A stretch of DNA of 64,000 bases from the NCBI RefSeq assembly GCF_900129545.1, contig NZ_FQWB01000001.1, positions 1 through 64,000 on the forward strand. The letters run 5' to 3'. Source of the DNA: Flavobacterium fluvii (lineage in GTDB: Bacteria > Bacteroidota > Bacteroidia > Flavobacteriales > Flavobacteriaceae). Below are positions 28,355 to 36,966 of this stretch, piece after piece. The notes beneath the pieces were generated by a model. It did not search any database and was not told where the DNA came from. It saw nothing but the letters and a program-made list of their open reading frames with translations. Both the position numbers and the translations under genes were made by a program. Position 1 is the stretch's first letter. Each line of letters begins with the position of its first letter.

Positions 28355-29872
28355 TCAATTAATATTGCCTGATTTATGAACTAATTCATTTATAACATTA
28401 TACAACTCTTCCGACTCGAAAGGTTTGGACAAATACTTGTCTATCCCTACGGAAGAACAAGATTCAACGACAGATCCTGTAACAACTGCTGTTAATGCAA
28501 CAATTGGAATGTCTTTTTTTGTCTTGTCTTCCAAATTACGAATAATCGAAGTAGCCGTATATCCATCCATTATTGGCATCATTATATCCATCAAAATAAT
28601 ATCAAATTCTCCATGAATATGGGCCTCGACCGCTAAATTACCATTATCAACAGTAACACAATCAAAATCAAATTTTGAAAGTACTTTTTCTATCAAAACT
28701 TGATTAATACGATTATCTTCAGCCAGAAGAACTTTTATTCTTCCGACAGTATTAACAGGAACGTCCAATCTGTTTTTATTTACAATTGATTTTAAATCAA
28801 CCGAATTAGAATTTACTTTCCTAAAAGCTAAGTTTACTATAAATTTTGTACCACGATCCAGTTTACTTTTTACCTGGATTTCACCATTCATGATATTGAT
28901 GATTTTTTTGATTATAGTCAATCCTAATCCTGTACCACCATATTTTCTGGCAGTATCATTGCTCACTTGAATAAATGGATCAAAAATAGTGTCTAACTTA
29001 TCCGAAGGAATTCCTATTCCAGAATCTTTGACCGTAACTTTTATATGGTGGAAATCTTCCGTTTCATTATCAAACTTAATTTTTAATCTAATTTTCCCTT
29101 TTATAGGAGTAAATTTAACGGCATTACTAATTAAGTTAAATAATATTTGAGAAACTCGAATGGAATCCCCGTTAAGTATTATGGGGACTTTTTTATCGAT
29201 TGAAATTTTAAAATCAATCTCTTTTACCTGTATCTTGCTAGAAAAAGTATCATAAATAAGCTGGGTAAGTTTTGATAAATCGAAGGGTTTTTCATAGAGT
29301 GTAATTTGTCCCGATTCTATTTTTGCCAAATCCAAAATATCATTGATAATTACCAGAAGAATGTCTCCGGATATCTTTATATAATCTAATTGCTTTTTAC
29401 TCTCATCATCTAAAGAAGTATTTTTCAACAATAAATCGGTAAAACCCAAAATACCATTAAGAGGCGTACGAATTTCATGACTCATACTTGACAAGAATTC
29501 ATCTCTTGCCATAGCTAATTGTTCCGAACGCTCCTTTTCCTCGACTAATTTTTTGTTAATGGTTTCCAATGAATTTTTGGAAACCATAACTTCTTTTAAT
29601 TCTTCAATATAGGTATTAAACCCCATACAAAAAACATCCAATTCGTCCTGTGCATCCGAAATAGGCAAATAATTAAAAAAATCTCCAGCATAACAATTTG
29701 AAATATGTTCAATGATTACATTGGTTCTTTTCTTTTTGGATTCCATCTTTTCAGCCAAAAAGAGCAATTCTTTATGCACATCCTCCAAACTATTACCATT
29801 TGTAAGCTGCTCCTGAAACTCATCTTCATTGATAGAACGAACCAAAACTAATATTTCTTCTAGTTTAGTCAT
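28355..29872 (-). CDS. Soluble hybrid histidine kinase with C-terminal receiver
   Basis: A 505-aa kinase without membrane segments. In order: an N-terminal helical part with a HAMP-like stretch (about 55-95, GDFFNYLPISDAQDELD), then DHp with phosphoacceptor His132 (SSMSHEIRTPLNG). The HATPase_c domain follows (N box NLISNAVKF about 247-255, G1 DSGIGI, G2 GGTGLGL) and then a receiver at about 378-498. The receiver has Asp429 (ILMDIMMP), Thr461 and Lys483. There is no output domain, so phosphate must pass on to another protein. It is the last gene of the locus with the AOS-GNAT fusion and the two STAS-like proteins. Confidence 0.9.
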   Translation of the reverse strand: MTKLEEILVLVRSINEDEFQEQLTNGNSLEDVHKELLFLAEKMESKKKRTNVIIEHISNCYAGDFFNYLPISDAQDELDVFCMGFNTYIEELKEVMVSKNSLETINKKLVEEKERSEQLAMARDEFLSSMSHEIRTPLNGILGFTDLLLKNTSLDDESKKQLDYIKISGDILLVIINDILDLAKIESGQITLYEKPFDLSKLTQLIYDTFSSKIQVKEIDFKISIDKKVPIILNGDSIRVSQILFNLISNAVKFTPIKGKIRLKIKFDNETEDFHHIKVTVKDSGIGIPSDKLDTIFDPFIQVSNDTARKYGGTGLGLTIIKKIINIMNGEIQVKSKLDRGTKFIVNLAFRKVNSNSVDLKSIVNKNRLDVPVNTVGRIKVLLAEDNRINQVLIEKVLSKFDFDCVTVDNGNLAVEAHIHGEFDIILMDIMMPIMDGYTATSIIRNLEDKTKKDIPIVALTAVVTGSVVESCSSVGIDKYLSKPFESEELYNVINELVHKSGNIN

Positions 29873-29892
29873 TTTATACTCGTTTTATGATT

Positions 29893-30276
29893 TTAGTCTT
29901 TTCGCTCTTTCATTTTGTTGAGCCAATTTACGGCATCTGTTTCTGAAGAAAATATTTCGATAGGAATTTTTCGGTTTTTCATCCGATTAAAACCTTTAAC
30001 CATAAATTTCATTAAATGGGAATTTACAATCATGGCGCAAGCATGCAAAAATTCCTCACCATTTTCATCGATGTATTTTTTGGCTTCATCAGATGTGTCT
30101 TTTAGGTTCCTGAGATCCATGCACCAATATTGACGTTGATTATTTGATATGCTGTGCCTTAATTCTATTGCACTCTTTGCATCCTCCAAAGTCATATTTG
30201 TAGGCTTTTTAAAAACGCTAAATAGTAGCCCATTATCAATCCAGAGTTTATAATTATCATTTTCAATCATTATCAT
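29893..30276 (-). CDS. STAS/SpoIIAA-like small protein (second copy)
   Basis: A 127-aa soluble protein, alpha/beta alternating, resembling STAS/SpoIIAA-like proteins seen in Flavobacteria. It shares with the gene at 30289 the motifs RHSISNNQRQYWCMD and FLHACAMIVNSHLMKF. Two ATGs are possible (30276 and 30270). It lies 20 bases upstream of the hybrid kinase. A regulatory partner role is inferred from fold and position; no motif proves it. Confidence 0.65.
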   Translation of the reverse strand: MIMIENDNYKLWIDNGLLFSVFKKPTNMTLEDAKSAIELRHSISNNQRQYWCMDLRNLKDTSDEAKKYIDENGEEFLHACAMIVNSHLMKFMVKGFNRMKNRKIPIEIFSSETDAVNWLNKMKERKD

Positions 30277-30288
30277 TATTCAATAGTA

Positions 30289-30675
30289 TTAACTTTCATT
30301 CTTTGCTTTAATTTCCATAAGCCATTCCATTGCTTTTTCATTGTCTGTGAAGGCCTGAAACGGAATTTTTGATTTTTTTAATTTTAGAAATGTATTAAAT
30401 AAAAATTTTTGAATATGTGAATTTATAACTAAGGCACATGCAAATAAAAAATCTTGACCATGAATATCTGCATAATCCCTGCATTCTTTTGGGAATTCAT
30501 TAGCTTCTTTAACATCGTAACACCAATATTGATTGACATTATTCGAAATAGCATGTCTCGTTTCTATTAATTTTTTTATTATATCCAAATCAAAATTCAC
30601 TTCACGTTTGAATTTACTATACAAAATACCATCGACAATCCAAAACCGGATAAATTCATTCTCTAATTCTGTCAT
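30289..30675 (-). CDS. STAS/SpoIIAA-like small protein (first copy)
   Basis: A 128-aa paralogue of the previous protein. Shared blocks are RHAISNNVNQYWCYD (about 38-52) and FLFACALVINSHIQKF (about 76-91). The two are clearly related but well diverged, so this is an old tandem duplication. It starts 3 bases after the AOS-GNAT fusion stop, strongly suggesting one transcript. Confidence 0.65.
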   Translation of the reverse strand: MTELENEFIRFWIVDGILYSKFKREVNFDLDIIKKLIETRHAISNNVNQYWCYDVKEANEFPKECRDYADIHGQDFLFACALVINSHIQKFLFNTFLKLKKSKIPFQAFTDNEKAMEWLMEIKAKNES

Positions 30676-30678
30676 ATA

Positions 30679-33093
30679 TTATCCCTTTTTTATGTTCGAC
30701 ATTGATTCTATTAACTCCATGTTAAAAGTGTCATCTAATTTAATGAAAGCATGTAAGGAAATGGTATTTGCCCCATATTTTTGTTTTTCATAATCGGCAG
30801 AATATCCCAAAAACACCTTTTCTTTATTTAAATAATTGGCTCTTTTTACCAATTGAAAAATGGCTTGCTTATAAAGATTCATTGACTCAACATACTCGTA
30901 ATTCAATCCCATAATTAATGGAGAATAATGCTTGTCTCCCCTGAATGACCATACGCAGCATATTGTCTCATCCCCTCCTTTTAATTTAATGTCCATAAAT
31001 TCCCAATCTTCATATTTAGACAGTATTTGGGTTATCTTGGCCGGATATTTGAAATAATTAACTGCATGATTGTCTTTCTTGACATTTTGAAATAAATTAT
31101 AATAATGTTCCGCTTCTTGACTCGTTATTGTATTTTTAAAAGTAATATCGAATTGATCTTCGTATTTTAAAACATATCTTTCAATATTTCTCTTATTATT
31201 TTTTGACGAAATCTGCTTAAGAAATTCGTCGTTTGTTTTCCAGCTTTGAATCGGGATTATATTAACATTGGGCATGTTTATTTTAACAAAGCCTTCATTT
31301 TCAAAATGTTCATTGTATTTAAAATCGGACTGAAAATCTCTTAAAAGAACCACTGTTGAATCAGTGGCTTTTTTTAATTTTTCGACCTCAATAAAAAACC
31401 CACTCAAAGCTTCACTCATCAAAGGATGTTTTTCATTAACAAACAAATGTTTCCCTTCCGTGAACAAAGAACCCATAGCCAATGTTTTTGAACATAAATA
31501 ATATGGATCCTGCTCTCTTTGCTTTTCAATTTGCATGGAAATATTTTCCAATGACAACATGTCATCTTTATAAAGCGCACTTGTGAAAAATGTGGCCAAT
31601 AGTATTTCATTCTTTTCATCTTTGATGATGACATAATGAAATCCCCAATTTTCTTCTACTTTATCATTATTGGAAAATATTTCTTCTATGCAACGCAAAC
31701 CATTGTGGGAATAACTTCCATTATCCTTAAACAGATTATCCCATACTGTAACGTCTATTTCATCGATACTGGTATATATTTCTACAAAAATATTTTCAGA
31801 TTCAACTGTTTTCACAGTGCTTCTCCCTTTAAAAGGAACATTGAATGTTTTATAAATCTTCTCTAAATCTTCATTTTCTTCATCTACGGCCTTATGAAAG
31901 TTTTTGCCTATCGAATTTACTAATTGATCAATATGTGCCTTTGTATTGTGTCTCGTGAGCGTGAATCGCAATCCTGTTTTATCATTTGGCACAACTGGAA
32001 ACGTAGCCGTATTCACGTACAATCCATCAGCCAAAACACGCTGAACCAGATTTTGGGCTACCTTCACGGAACCCGTGCCTATAAAATAAATTGGCGTTTC
32101 GTTTGAAGAAGTGTTGGTCAAATTAAGTTCTTTTAATTTCGTGTTCAAATACTCCATCGAATCCTTCAACTCCTTTTGATAAGTGTGAATCTTGTCTGAA
32201 AGCAAAAGCTCTGCCGATCCAATGGCTGCGCCAACATTAGCTGGAGACAAAGGATGCGTGTAGGCAAGAATTCCTCCATAAATATTAACTTTTCTATGCA
32301 TTTCTGCATCATTGAAAACGGCAATCCCTCCGATACATCCAAAACCTTTGGCCAAAGTACTCATTAAAATCACCCTTTCACTATACTTGAAGTGTTCGAA
32401 CACACTTCCGCAGCCATTTTTACCTGTCCATCCCACGCCGTGGGCATCATCAAAATACAAATGAAGTTTTGGATATTTTTCCAACAAATAAAGAAGTTCT
32501 TTTTTATGGGGTAAATCACCGTACATGGAATAGACTCCATCGGCCATATACCAAATTTTCTCATATTGGTTATAGCCTCTTTTGATAAATTCTTCCAACA
32601 TTTCCATGTTGTTATGACGGATCATTTTTACCATGGTACCCTGCAATTTTGCAAATTGACAAGGATATTGCACACTGTAATGTACTTGTTGGTCCAGAAT
32701 AATTAAATCATTAGGTTGTATGATAGTCCCAACTACCGATTGATGGGCTACTGACGTCGAAGTAAATGTTATTACAGGATGATTATCAAAAATTTTACTA
32801 ATTAAATTTTCTAATTCATCTTGATATGATGCTTTGACATAGGTTCTTGAAATAGAGAAATGGGAACCATATCTATCCAATAAATCACTACTTTTGGCCA
32901 AAATATGTGGATGCTTTTCCAATCCGAGATAACCACAGGTACCAAAATTGATTAATTCTTTATTGTTTATTTTTAAAAACTCTCCATTAAATTCTTCTTC
33001 CTGGGAAGAAAGATGCATTACTTTCTTTTTTTTTGCGGTTGTAGCTACATGATCAATTACATCATAAGTATTCGTGTGTTTTATTTTTGCCAA
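30679..33093 (-). CDS. Alpha-oxoamine-synthase-like PLP enzyme fused to a GNAT-like domain
   Basis: An 804-aa fusion. Residues about 30-410 are a fold-type I PLP domain of the serine palmitoyltransferase/KBL/BioF group. CGYLGL is at 53-58, the PLP-stacking His138 in QQVHYS, Asp216 and His218 in FDDAHGVGWTG, and the Schiff-base Lys249 in STLAKGFGCIGG. Residues about 440-804 look like one or two GNAT-type acyltransferase folds (KNNKRNIERY, FLGYSADYEKQKYGA). The AOS half should condense an acyl thioester with an amino acid; the GNAT half may N-acylate the product. Start is TTG (33091-33093), as in-frame stops lie just upstream; ATG at residue 26 is the alternative. The product is unknown. Confidence 0.78.
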   Translation of the reverse strand: MAKIKHTNTYDVIDHVATTAKKKKVMHLSSQEEEFNGEFLKINNKELINFGTCGYLGLEKHPHILAKSSDLLDRYGSHFSISRTYVKASYQDELENLISKIFDNHPVITFTSTSVAHQSVVGTIIQPNDLIILDQQVHYSVQYPCQFAKLQGTMVKMIRHNNMEMLEEFIKRGYNQYEKIWYMADGVYSMYGDLPHKKELLYLLEKYPKLHLYFDDAHGVGWTGKNGCGSVFEHFKYSERVILMSTLAKGFGCIGGIAVFNDAEMHRKVNIYGGILAYTHPLSPANVGAAIGSAELLLSDKIHTYQKELKDSMEYLNTKLKELNLTNTSSNETPIYFIGTGSVKVAQNLVQRVLADGLYVNTATFPVVPNDKTGLRFTLTRHNTKAHIDQLVNSIGKNFHKAVDEENEDLEKIYKTFNVPFKGRSTVKTVESENIFVEIYTSIDEIDVTVWDNLFKDNGSYSHNGLRCIEEIFSNNDKVEENWGFHYVIIKDEKNEILLATFFTSALYKDDMLSLENISMQIEKQREQDPYYLCSKTLAMGSLFTEGKHLFVNEKHPLMSEALSGFFIEVEKLKKATDSTVVLLRDFQSDFKYNEHFENEGFVKINMPNVNIIPIQSWKTNDEFLKQISSKNNKRNIERYVLKYEDQFDITFKNTITSQEAEHYYNLFQNVKKDNHAVNYFKYPAKITQILSKYEDWEFMDIKLKGGDETICCVWSFRGDKHYSPLIMGLNYEYVESMNLYKQAIFQLVKRANYLNKEKVFLGYSADYEKQKYGANTISLHAFIKLDDTFNMELIESMSNIKKG

Positions 33094-33135
33094 AATTTTA
33101 GGTTATTTAAGTTAATAGATTTGGGATCTTTGTTT

Positions 33136-33143
33136 CAAAAGTA
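33136..33143 (-). promoter_or_regulatory. -7 box of the AOS-GNAT/kinase locus
   Basis: The minus strand reads TACTTTTG (exact TAnnTTTG), 42 bases before the TTG start of the fusion gene. No clear -33 TTG is visible. Confidence 0.5.
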
Positions 33144-33265
33144 GAAAAATAAACACAATTTAAAAATTTGAAAGCACTCCTAAAACCAAAAGCAACTGAT
33201 AAACAACCAAATAAAATTTTAAAATAAAATACACCAAAGAATAGCCTTGTTAATACCGGGCAAGG

Positions 33266-33718
33266 TTATCCTTTATTTTTACTGTCGATGACAATTGTAA
33301 CTGGACCATCATTCAAAAGCAATACTTTCATGTCGGCTCCAAAACTTCCTGTTTGTACTTTTTTGCCCAATTCCGTTTCTAATTGCTGAACGAAGTTTTC
33401 ATAAATTGGAATGGCAATTTCTGGTTTTGCCGCTTTAATATAGGAAGGGCGGTTGCCTTTTTTGGTCAAGGCATGAAGCGTGAATTGGGAAACGACAATT
33501 ACATCGCCGTCAACATCTTTTAACGAAAGATTCATCACCTCGTTTTCATCACCAAAAATGCGGAGATTTGCGATTTTTTGGCAAAGCCAATTGATGTCTT
33601 CTTGAGTGTCGGCATCTTCGATTCCCACTAAAACCAACAATCCTTTTTGGATGTCGGCCACAATCTTGGAATCGATGGTTACGGAAGCTGAGGAAACTCT
33701 TTGAATAACCGCTTTCAT
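33266..33718 (-). CDS. dtd: D-aminoacyl-tRNA deacylase
   Basis: A 150-aa DTD. It hydrolyses D-aminoacyl-tRNA (and Gly-tRNA-Ala) for proofreading. Signature VVSQFTLHA (about 78-86) and the NDGPVTIVID motif near the C-terminus (cross-subunit Gly-Pro) are intact. Length is typical. It follows rsgA by 49 bases and is probably co-transcribed with it. Confidence 0.92.
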   Translation of the reverse strand: MKAVIQRVSSASVTIDSKIVADIQKGLLVLVGIEDADTQEDINWLCQKIANLRIFGDENEVMNLSLKDVDGDVIVVSQFTLHALTKKGNRPSYIKAAKPEIAIPIYENFVQQLETELGKKVQTGSFGADMKVLLLNDGPVTIVIDSKNKG

Positions 33719-33767
33719 TTTAATTCTTTAAAATTAAATTTTGACATTGCTATTGACATTGAAATCA

Positions 33768-34745
33768 TTATTTCCTCGTTTCATCACTTGCTTTTCGATC
33801 CTCGTCATAGGAATCGGTGCGGTAATTTTCGTCGTCTCCTTCGAGGATTTTGAGGTAACTATTGTAGCGTGACCAAGCGATTTCGTCTTTCTCCAAAGCT
33901 GCTTTGATGGCGCAATGAGGCTCTTCTTTGTGCAGGCAATTATTGAATTTACATTGGTCTTTCAACTTGAAAAATTCCGGAAAATAACCGCTGATTTCTT
34001 CTTTTTCCATATCGACAATCCCAAAACCCTTGATTCCCGGCGTGTCTATTATTCGAGCACCAAAAGACAAATCATACATTTCGGCAAAAGTCGTGGTATG
34101 CTGCCCTTGCTTGCTTGCTTCGGAAATAGTTTTGGTCTTTAAATGCAAAGAAGGCTCCAAAGCATTGACCAAAGTTGATTTTCCAACACCGGAATGACCA
34201 GAAAACATGCTCACTTTGCCAATCATCAGTTCTTTCAATTCTTCTATTCCTTTCATTTCTGTAGAAGAAGCTCGCAAACATTGATATCCAATTTCTTCAT
34301 AAACGTGTTGCATATACAACTGTTCATCCAAAGTAGCATCGTCAAAAGTGTCTATTTTATTAAAAACCAATATCGTTTCTATGCCATAGGCTTCGGCGGT
34401 CACCAAAAAGCGGTCAATGAAATTGAAAGTCGTGGGCGGATTATTGATGGTAACCAAAAGAAAAACACGATCTATATTCGACGCAATAATGTGCATTTGG
34501 TGTGACAGATTCACCGATTTTCGGACGATATAATTCTTCCTTTCGTGAATTTTGTGAATGGTTCCCGTAACGGTATCCGAAGTTTCTTCGAGTTCATAAT
34601 CCACGATATCGCCCACGGCAATAGGATTGGTACTTTTGATGCCTTTCAAACGGAATTTCCCTTTCATGCGGCATTCTATAAAATCGCCTTGATCGGATTT
34701 TACGGTGTACCAACTTCCTGTGGATTTATATACGGTTCCTGTCAT
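33768..34745 (-). CDS. rsgA: Ribosome small subunit-dependent GTPase A
   Basis: A 325-aa circularly permuted GTPase that helps mature the 30S subunit. It has an N-terminal OB domain, then G4 (FNKID) before G1 (GHSGVGKSTL) and G3 (DTPGIKGFG). The C-terminal zinc site is CKFNNCLHKEEPHC. All are in the expected permuted order. The last residues are highly charged and Ser/Asp/Arg-rich. A -7 box TATCTTTG lies at 34807-34814. Confidence 0.93.
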   Translation of the reverse strand: MTGTVYKSTGSWYTVKSDQGDFIECRMKGKFRLKGIKSTNPIAVGDIVDYELEETSDTVTGTIHKIHERKNYIVRKSVNLSHQMHIIASNIDRVFLLVTINNPPTTFNFIDRFLVTAEAYGIETILVFNKIDTFDDATLDEQLYMQHVYEEIGYQCLRASSTEMKGIEELKELMIGKVSMFSGHSGVGKSTLVNALEPSLHLKTKTISEASKQGQHTTTFAEMYDLSFGARIIDTPGIKGFGIVDMEKEEISGYFPEFFKLKDQCKFNNCLHKEEPHCAIKAALEKDEIAWSRYNSYLKILEGDDENYRTDSYDEDRKASDETRK

Positions 34746-34806
34746 GGAGGATTTTAGATTTCTGATTAACGATTTTAGATTTCTGATTTTTCAACCTAAA
34801 TCCTTG

Positions 34807-34814
34807 CAAAGATA
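34807..34814 (-). promoter_or_regulatory. -7 box for rsgA-dtd
   Basis: The minus strand reads TATCTTTG (exact TAnnTTTG), 61 bases upstream of the rsgA start. Confidence 0.45.
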
Positions 34815-34860
34815 AAACTTTGTTTTAGGTTTAAAGTTTAAAGTTTTTGAAAATCCCATA

Positions 34861-34896
34861 AAAACAAAATCCCAAAACGAAATGCCTTGGGATTTT
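34861..34896 (-). terminator. Terminator of the Phe/Tyr operon
   Basis: A 10-bp stem pairs AAAATCCCAA (34866-34875) with TTGGGATTTT (34887-34896) and is followed by G then a T-run on the minus strand. It lies about 58 bases after the stop of the DAHP synthase gene. Confidence 0.75.
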
Positions 34897-34953
34897 TGTT
34901 AAAATCTAAATTTTACAACTTCTGAAATCTGAAGTCTTCATTCTGAAATCTTT

Positions 34954-36033
34954 TTACGAATTCAATATTTTCTCTTGGTGTTCAATACTTTCTTGGTGGA
35001 TTCCTTTGAATAATTTAATTATAAATTCTTCCGTCAATCCTTTCTTGGCTCCTTCAGCAACCATTTTTGCCTGGATTTCGTTCCAACGATTGTTTTGCAA
35101 TACAGCCACGTTGTTTTCTTTTTTCACTTGACCAATTTCGTCGGCCACTTTCATTCTTTTTCCTAACAAATCCAATAAGTTGGCATCCAAAACGTCGATG
35201 TTTGCTCTCAATTTTGTCATTTTTTGGTCAAAATCATTGTCACCACTTACTTTTCTAATTTTCAAATCTTTCAAGATTTGTTTCAAAGCATCTGGTGTTA
35301 CTTGTTGAGCAGCATCACTCCAAGCATTGTCTGGATCAATGTGTGTTTCGATAATCATACCGTCATAGTTCAAATCCAAAGCTTCTTGAGTCACTTCAAG
35401 AATCATGTTACGATTTCCCGTGATATGTGATGGATCGATGATTAATGGTAAATCAGGGAATTTATTTTGCAATTCGATGGCAATTTGCCATTCCGGAATG
35501 TTTCTGTATTTTGTTTTTTCGTATGTAGAAAAACCTCTGTGAATTACTCCTAATTTTTCGATTCCAGCAGCATACAAACGTTCAACACCACCCAACCATA
35601 AAGCCATGTCAGGATTTACAGGGTTTTTGATCAAAACGATTTTATCTGTTCCTTTTAAAGTATCGGCAATCTCTTGAACAGCAAATGGATTTGCAGTTGT
35701 ACGAGCACCAACCCATAAAACATCAATATCATATTCCAAAGCCAATTTACAGTGTGCAGCAGTGGCAACTTCCGTTCCCATTAGCATTCCTGTTTCCGCT
35801 TTTGCTTTTTTCAACCATTTCAATCCAATTTCTCCAACACCTTCAAATCCTCCTGGACGAGTTCTTGGTTTCCAGATTCCAGCTCTAAAAACACTTACGT
35901 CAGAATCTTTCAATTCGTGAGCAATTTTCAAAACTTGCTCTTCTGTTTCAGCACTACAAGGTCCTGCTATCACTAATGGATGAGACAAATTGAATTCGTT
36001 CAACCAGTTTCTCATTTCTTTCTTGTTTTCCAT
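34954..36033 (-). CDS. Bifunctional DAHP synthase / chorismate mutase
   Basis: A 359-aa fusion. Residues about 1-265 are a class I (KDO8PS/AroA-type) 3-deoxy-7-phosphoheptulonate synthase. Landmarks are VIAGPCSAET, FRAGIWKPRTRPGGFEGVG, KNPVNPD and DPSHITGNR. Residues about 270-359 are a type II (AroQ) chorismate mutase with KMTKLRANIDVLDANLLDLLGKRM. It catalyses the first shikimate step and the chorismate-to-prephenate step. Last gene of the operon pheA-aminotransferase-tyrA-this gene. In related fusions the mutase domain serves as the feedback sensor; that is family knowledge. Confidence 0.92.
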   Translation of the reverse strand: MENKKEMRNWLNEFNLSHPLVIAGPCSAETEEQVLKIAHELKDSDVSVFRAGIWKPRTRPGGFEGVGEIGLKWLKKAKAETGMLMGTEVATAAHCKLALEYDIDVLWVGARTTANPFAVQEIADTLKGTDKIVLIKNPVNPDMALWLGGVERLYAAGIEKLGVIHRGFSTYEKTKYRNIPEWQIAIELQNKFPDLPLIIDPSHITGNRNMILEVTQEALDLNYDGMIIETHIDPDNAWSDAAQQVTPDALKQILKDLKIRKVSGDNDFDQKMTKLRANIDVLDANLLDLLGKRMKVADEIGQVKKENNVAVLQNNRWNEIQAKMVAEGAKKGLTEEFIIKLFKGIHQESIEHQEKILNS

Positions 36034-36111
36034 CTTTTCTAAATTTACTTTTTTTATTATTTTATTGTGTTGTTCTTTTTATTGCAATTGCTATTGATTT
36101 TTTGCAATTGA

Positions 36112-36963
36112 CTATTTTTTCATTCCGTTTAATATTTCCTTTATTTTATTCACGCTTTGCATTTCGTTGTAAATAGCGTCGTAATCATCATTCTCCAATA
36201 ATTCTTTGAAATGGGATAAATTGGAAATGTATTCTTCCAATGTTTTCACCACTTGCTTTTTATTCTGTTTGAAAATCGGTGTCCACATTGCCGGGGAACT
36301 TTTGGCCAAACGAACCGTGCTTTCAAAACCGGAACCCGCCATGTCAAAAATATCCTGCTCGTGCTTCTCTTTATCAATAACTGTTTTACCAAGCATAAAC
36401 GAACTGATGTGGGACAAATGCGACACATAAGCGATGTGCTTGTCGTGCGATTTTGGATCCATGTAACGAATTCTCATTCCTGCAGCATTGAACAGCCAAA
36501 GTGCTTTTTCCTGTAGCTTGAAAGCTGTTTTTTCTACTTCACAAATGATGTTGGTTTTTCCTTGAAACAACCCTTTTATCGCCGCCGATGGACCTGAAAA
36601 TTCTGTTCCTGCAATAGGATGTGTCGCAATAAAATTTCTCCTTTTTGGATGATTTTCAACCGCTTCACAAATAGGGATTTTAGTGGAGCCCACATCAAAA
36701 ACAATCGTATTATCCTGAACTATATCTAAAACTTTTGGCAAAAGCGTAAGTGCAACATCTACCGGAACTGAAACGATTACGAAATCAGCCTTGGCTAAAT
36801 CCTCAAAAACAGCCCCTTCATCTACTACTCCAATCGCAATTGCTTCCTGCAAATGATTTTCATTATTATCAATTCCAAAAATCTTGGCATCAGGGTATAA
36901 AGCTTTTGCATCCAATGCAATGGAGCCTCCTATTAATCCAATTCCTATTACGTATATCTTCAT
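36112..36963 (-). CDS. tyrA: Prephenate dehydrogenase
   Basis: A 283-aa NAD(P)-dependent enzyme that makes 4-hydroxyphenylpyruvate from prephenate. GxGxxGG is IGIGLIGGSIALD at the N-terminus. The substrate-binding HPIAGTEFSGP segment holds the catalytic His, and SHLSHISSFMLG follows. There is no ACT domain, so feedback control is likely elsewhere, at the DAHP synthase/mutase and the attenuator. It starts 3 bases after the aminotransferase stop. Confidence 0.9.
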   Translation of the reverse strand: MKIYVIGIGLIGGSIALDAKALYPDAKIFGIDNNENHLQEAIAIGVVDEGAVFEDLAKADFVIVSVPVDVALTLLPKVLDIVQDNTIVFDVGSTKIPICEAVENHPKRRNFIATHPIAGTEFSGPSAAIKGLFQGKTNIICEVEKTAFKLQEKALWLFNAAGMRIRYMDPKSHDKHIAYVSHLSHISSFMLGKTVIDKEKHEQDIFDMAGSGFESTVRLAKSSPAMWTPIFKQNKKQVVKTLEEYISNLSHFKELLENDDYDAIYNEMQSVNKIKEILNGMKK

Positions 36964-36966
36964 TTG

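Noticed and set aside
33231..33258. Hairpin (ATAGCCTTG with CAAGGTTAT) after dtd as a terminator
   Set aside because: The stem pairs imperfectly and no T-run follows on the minus strand, so it is not reported as a terminator.
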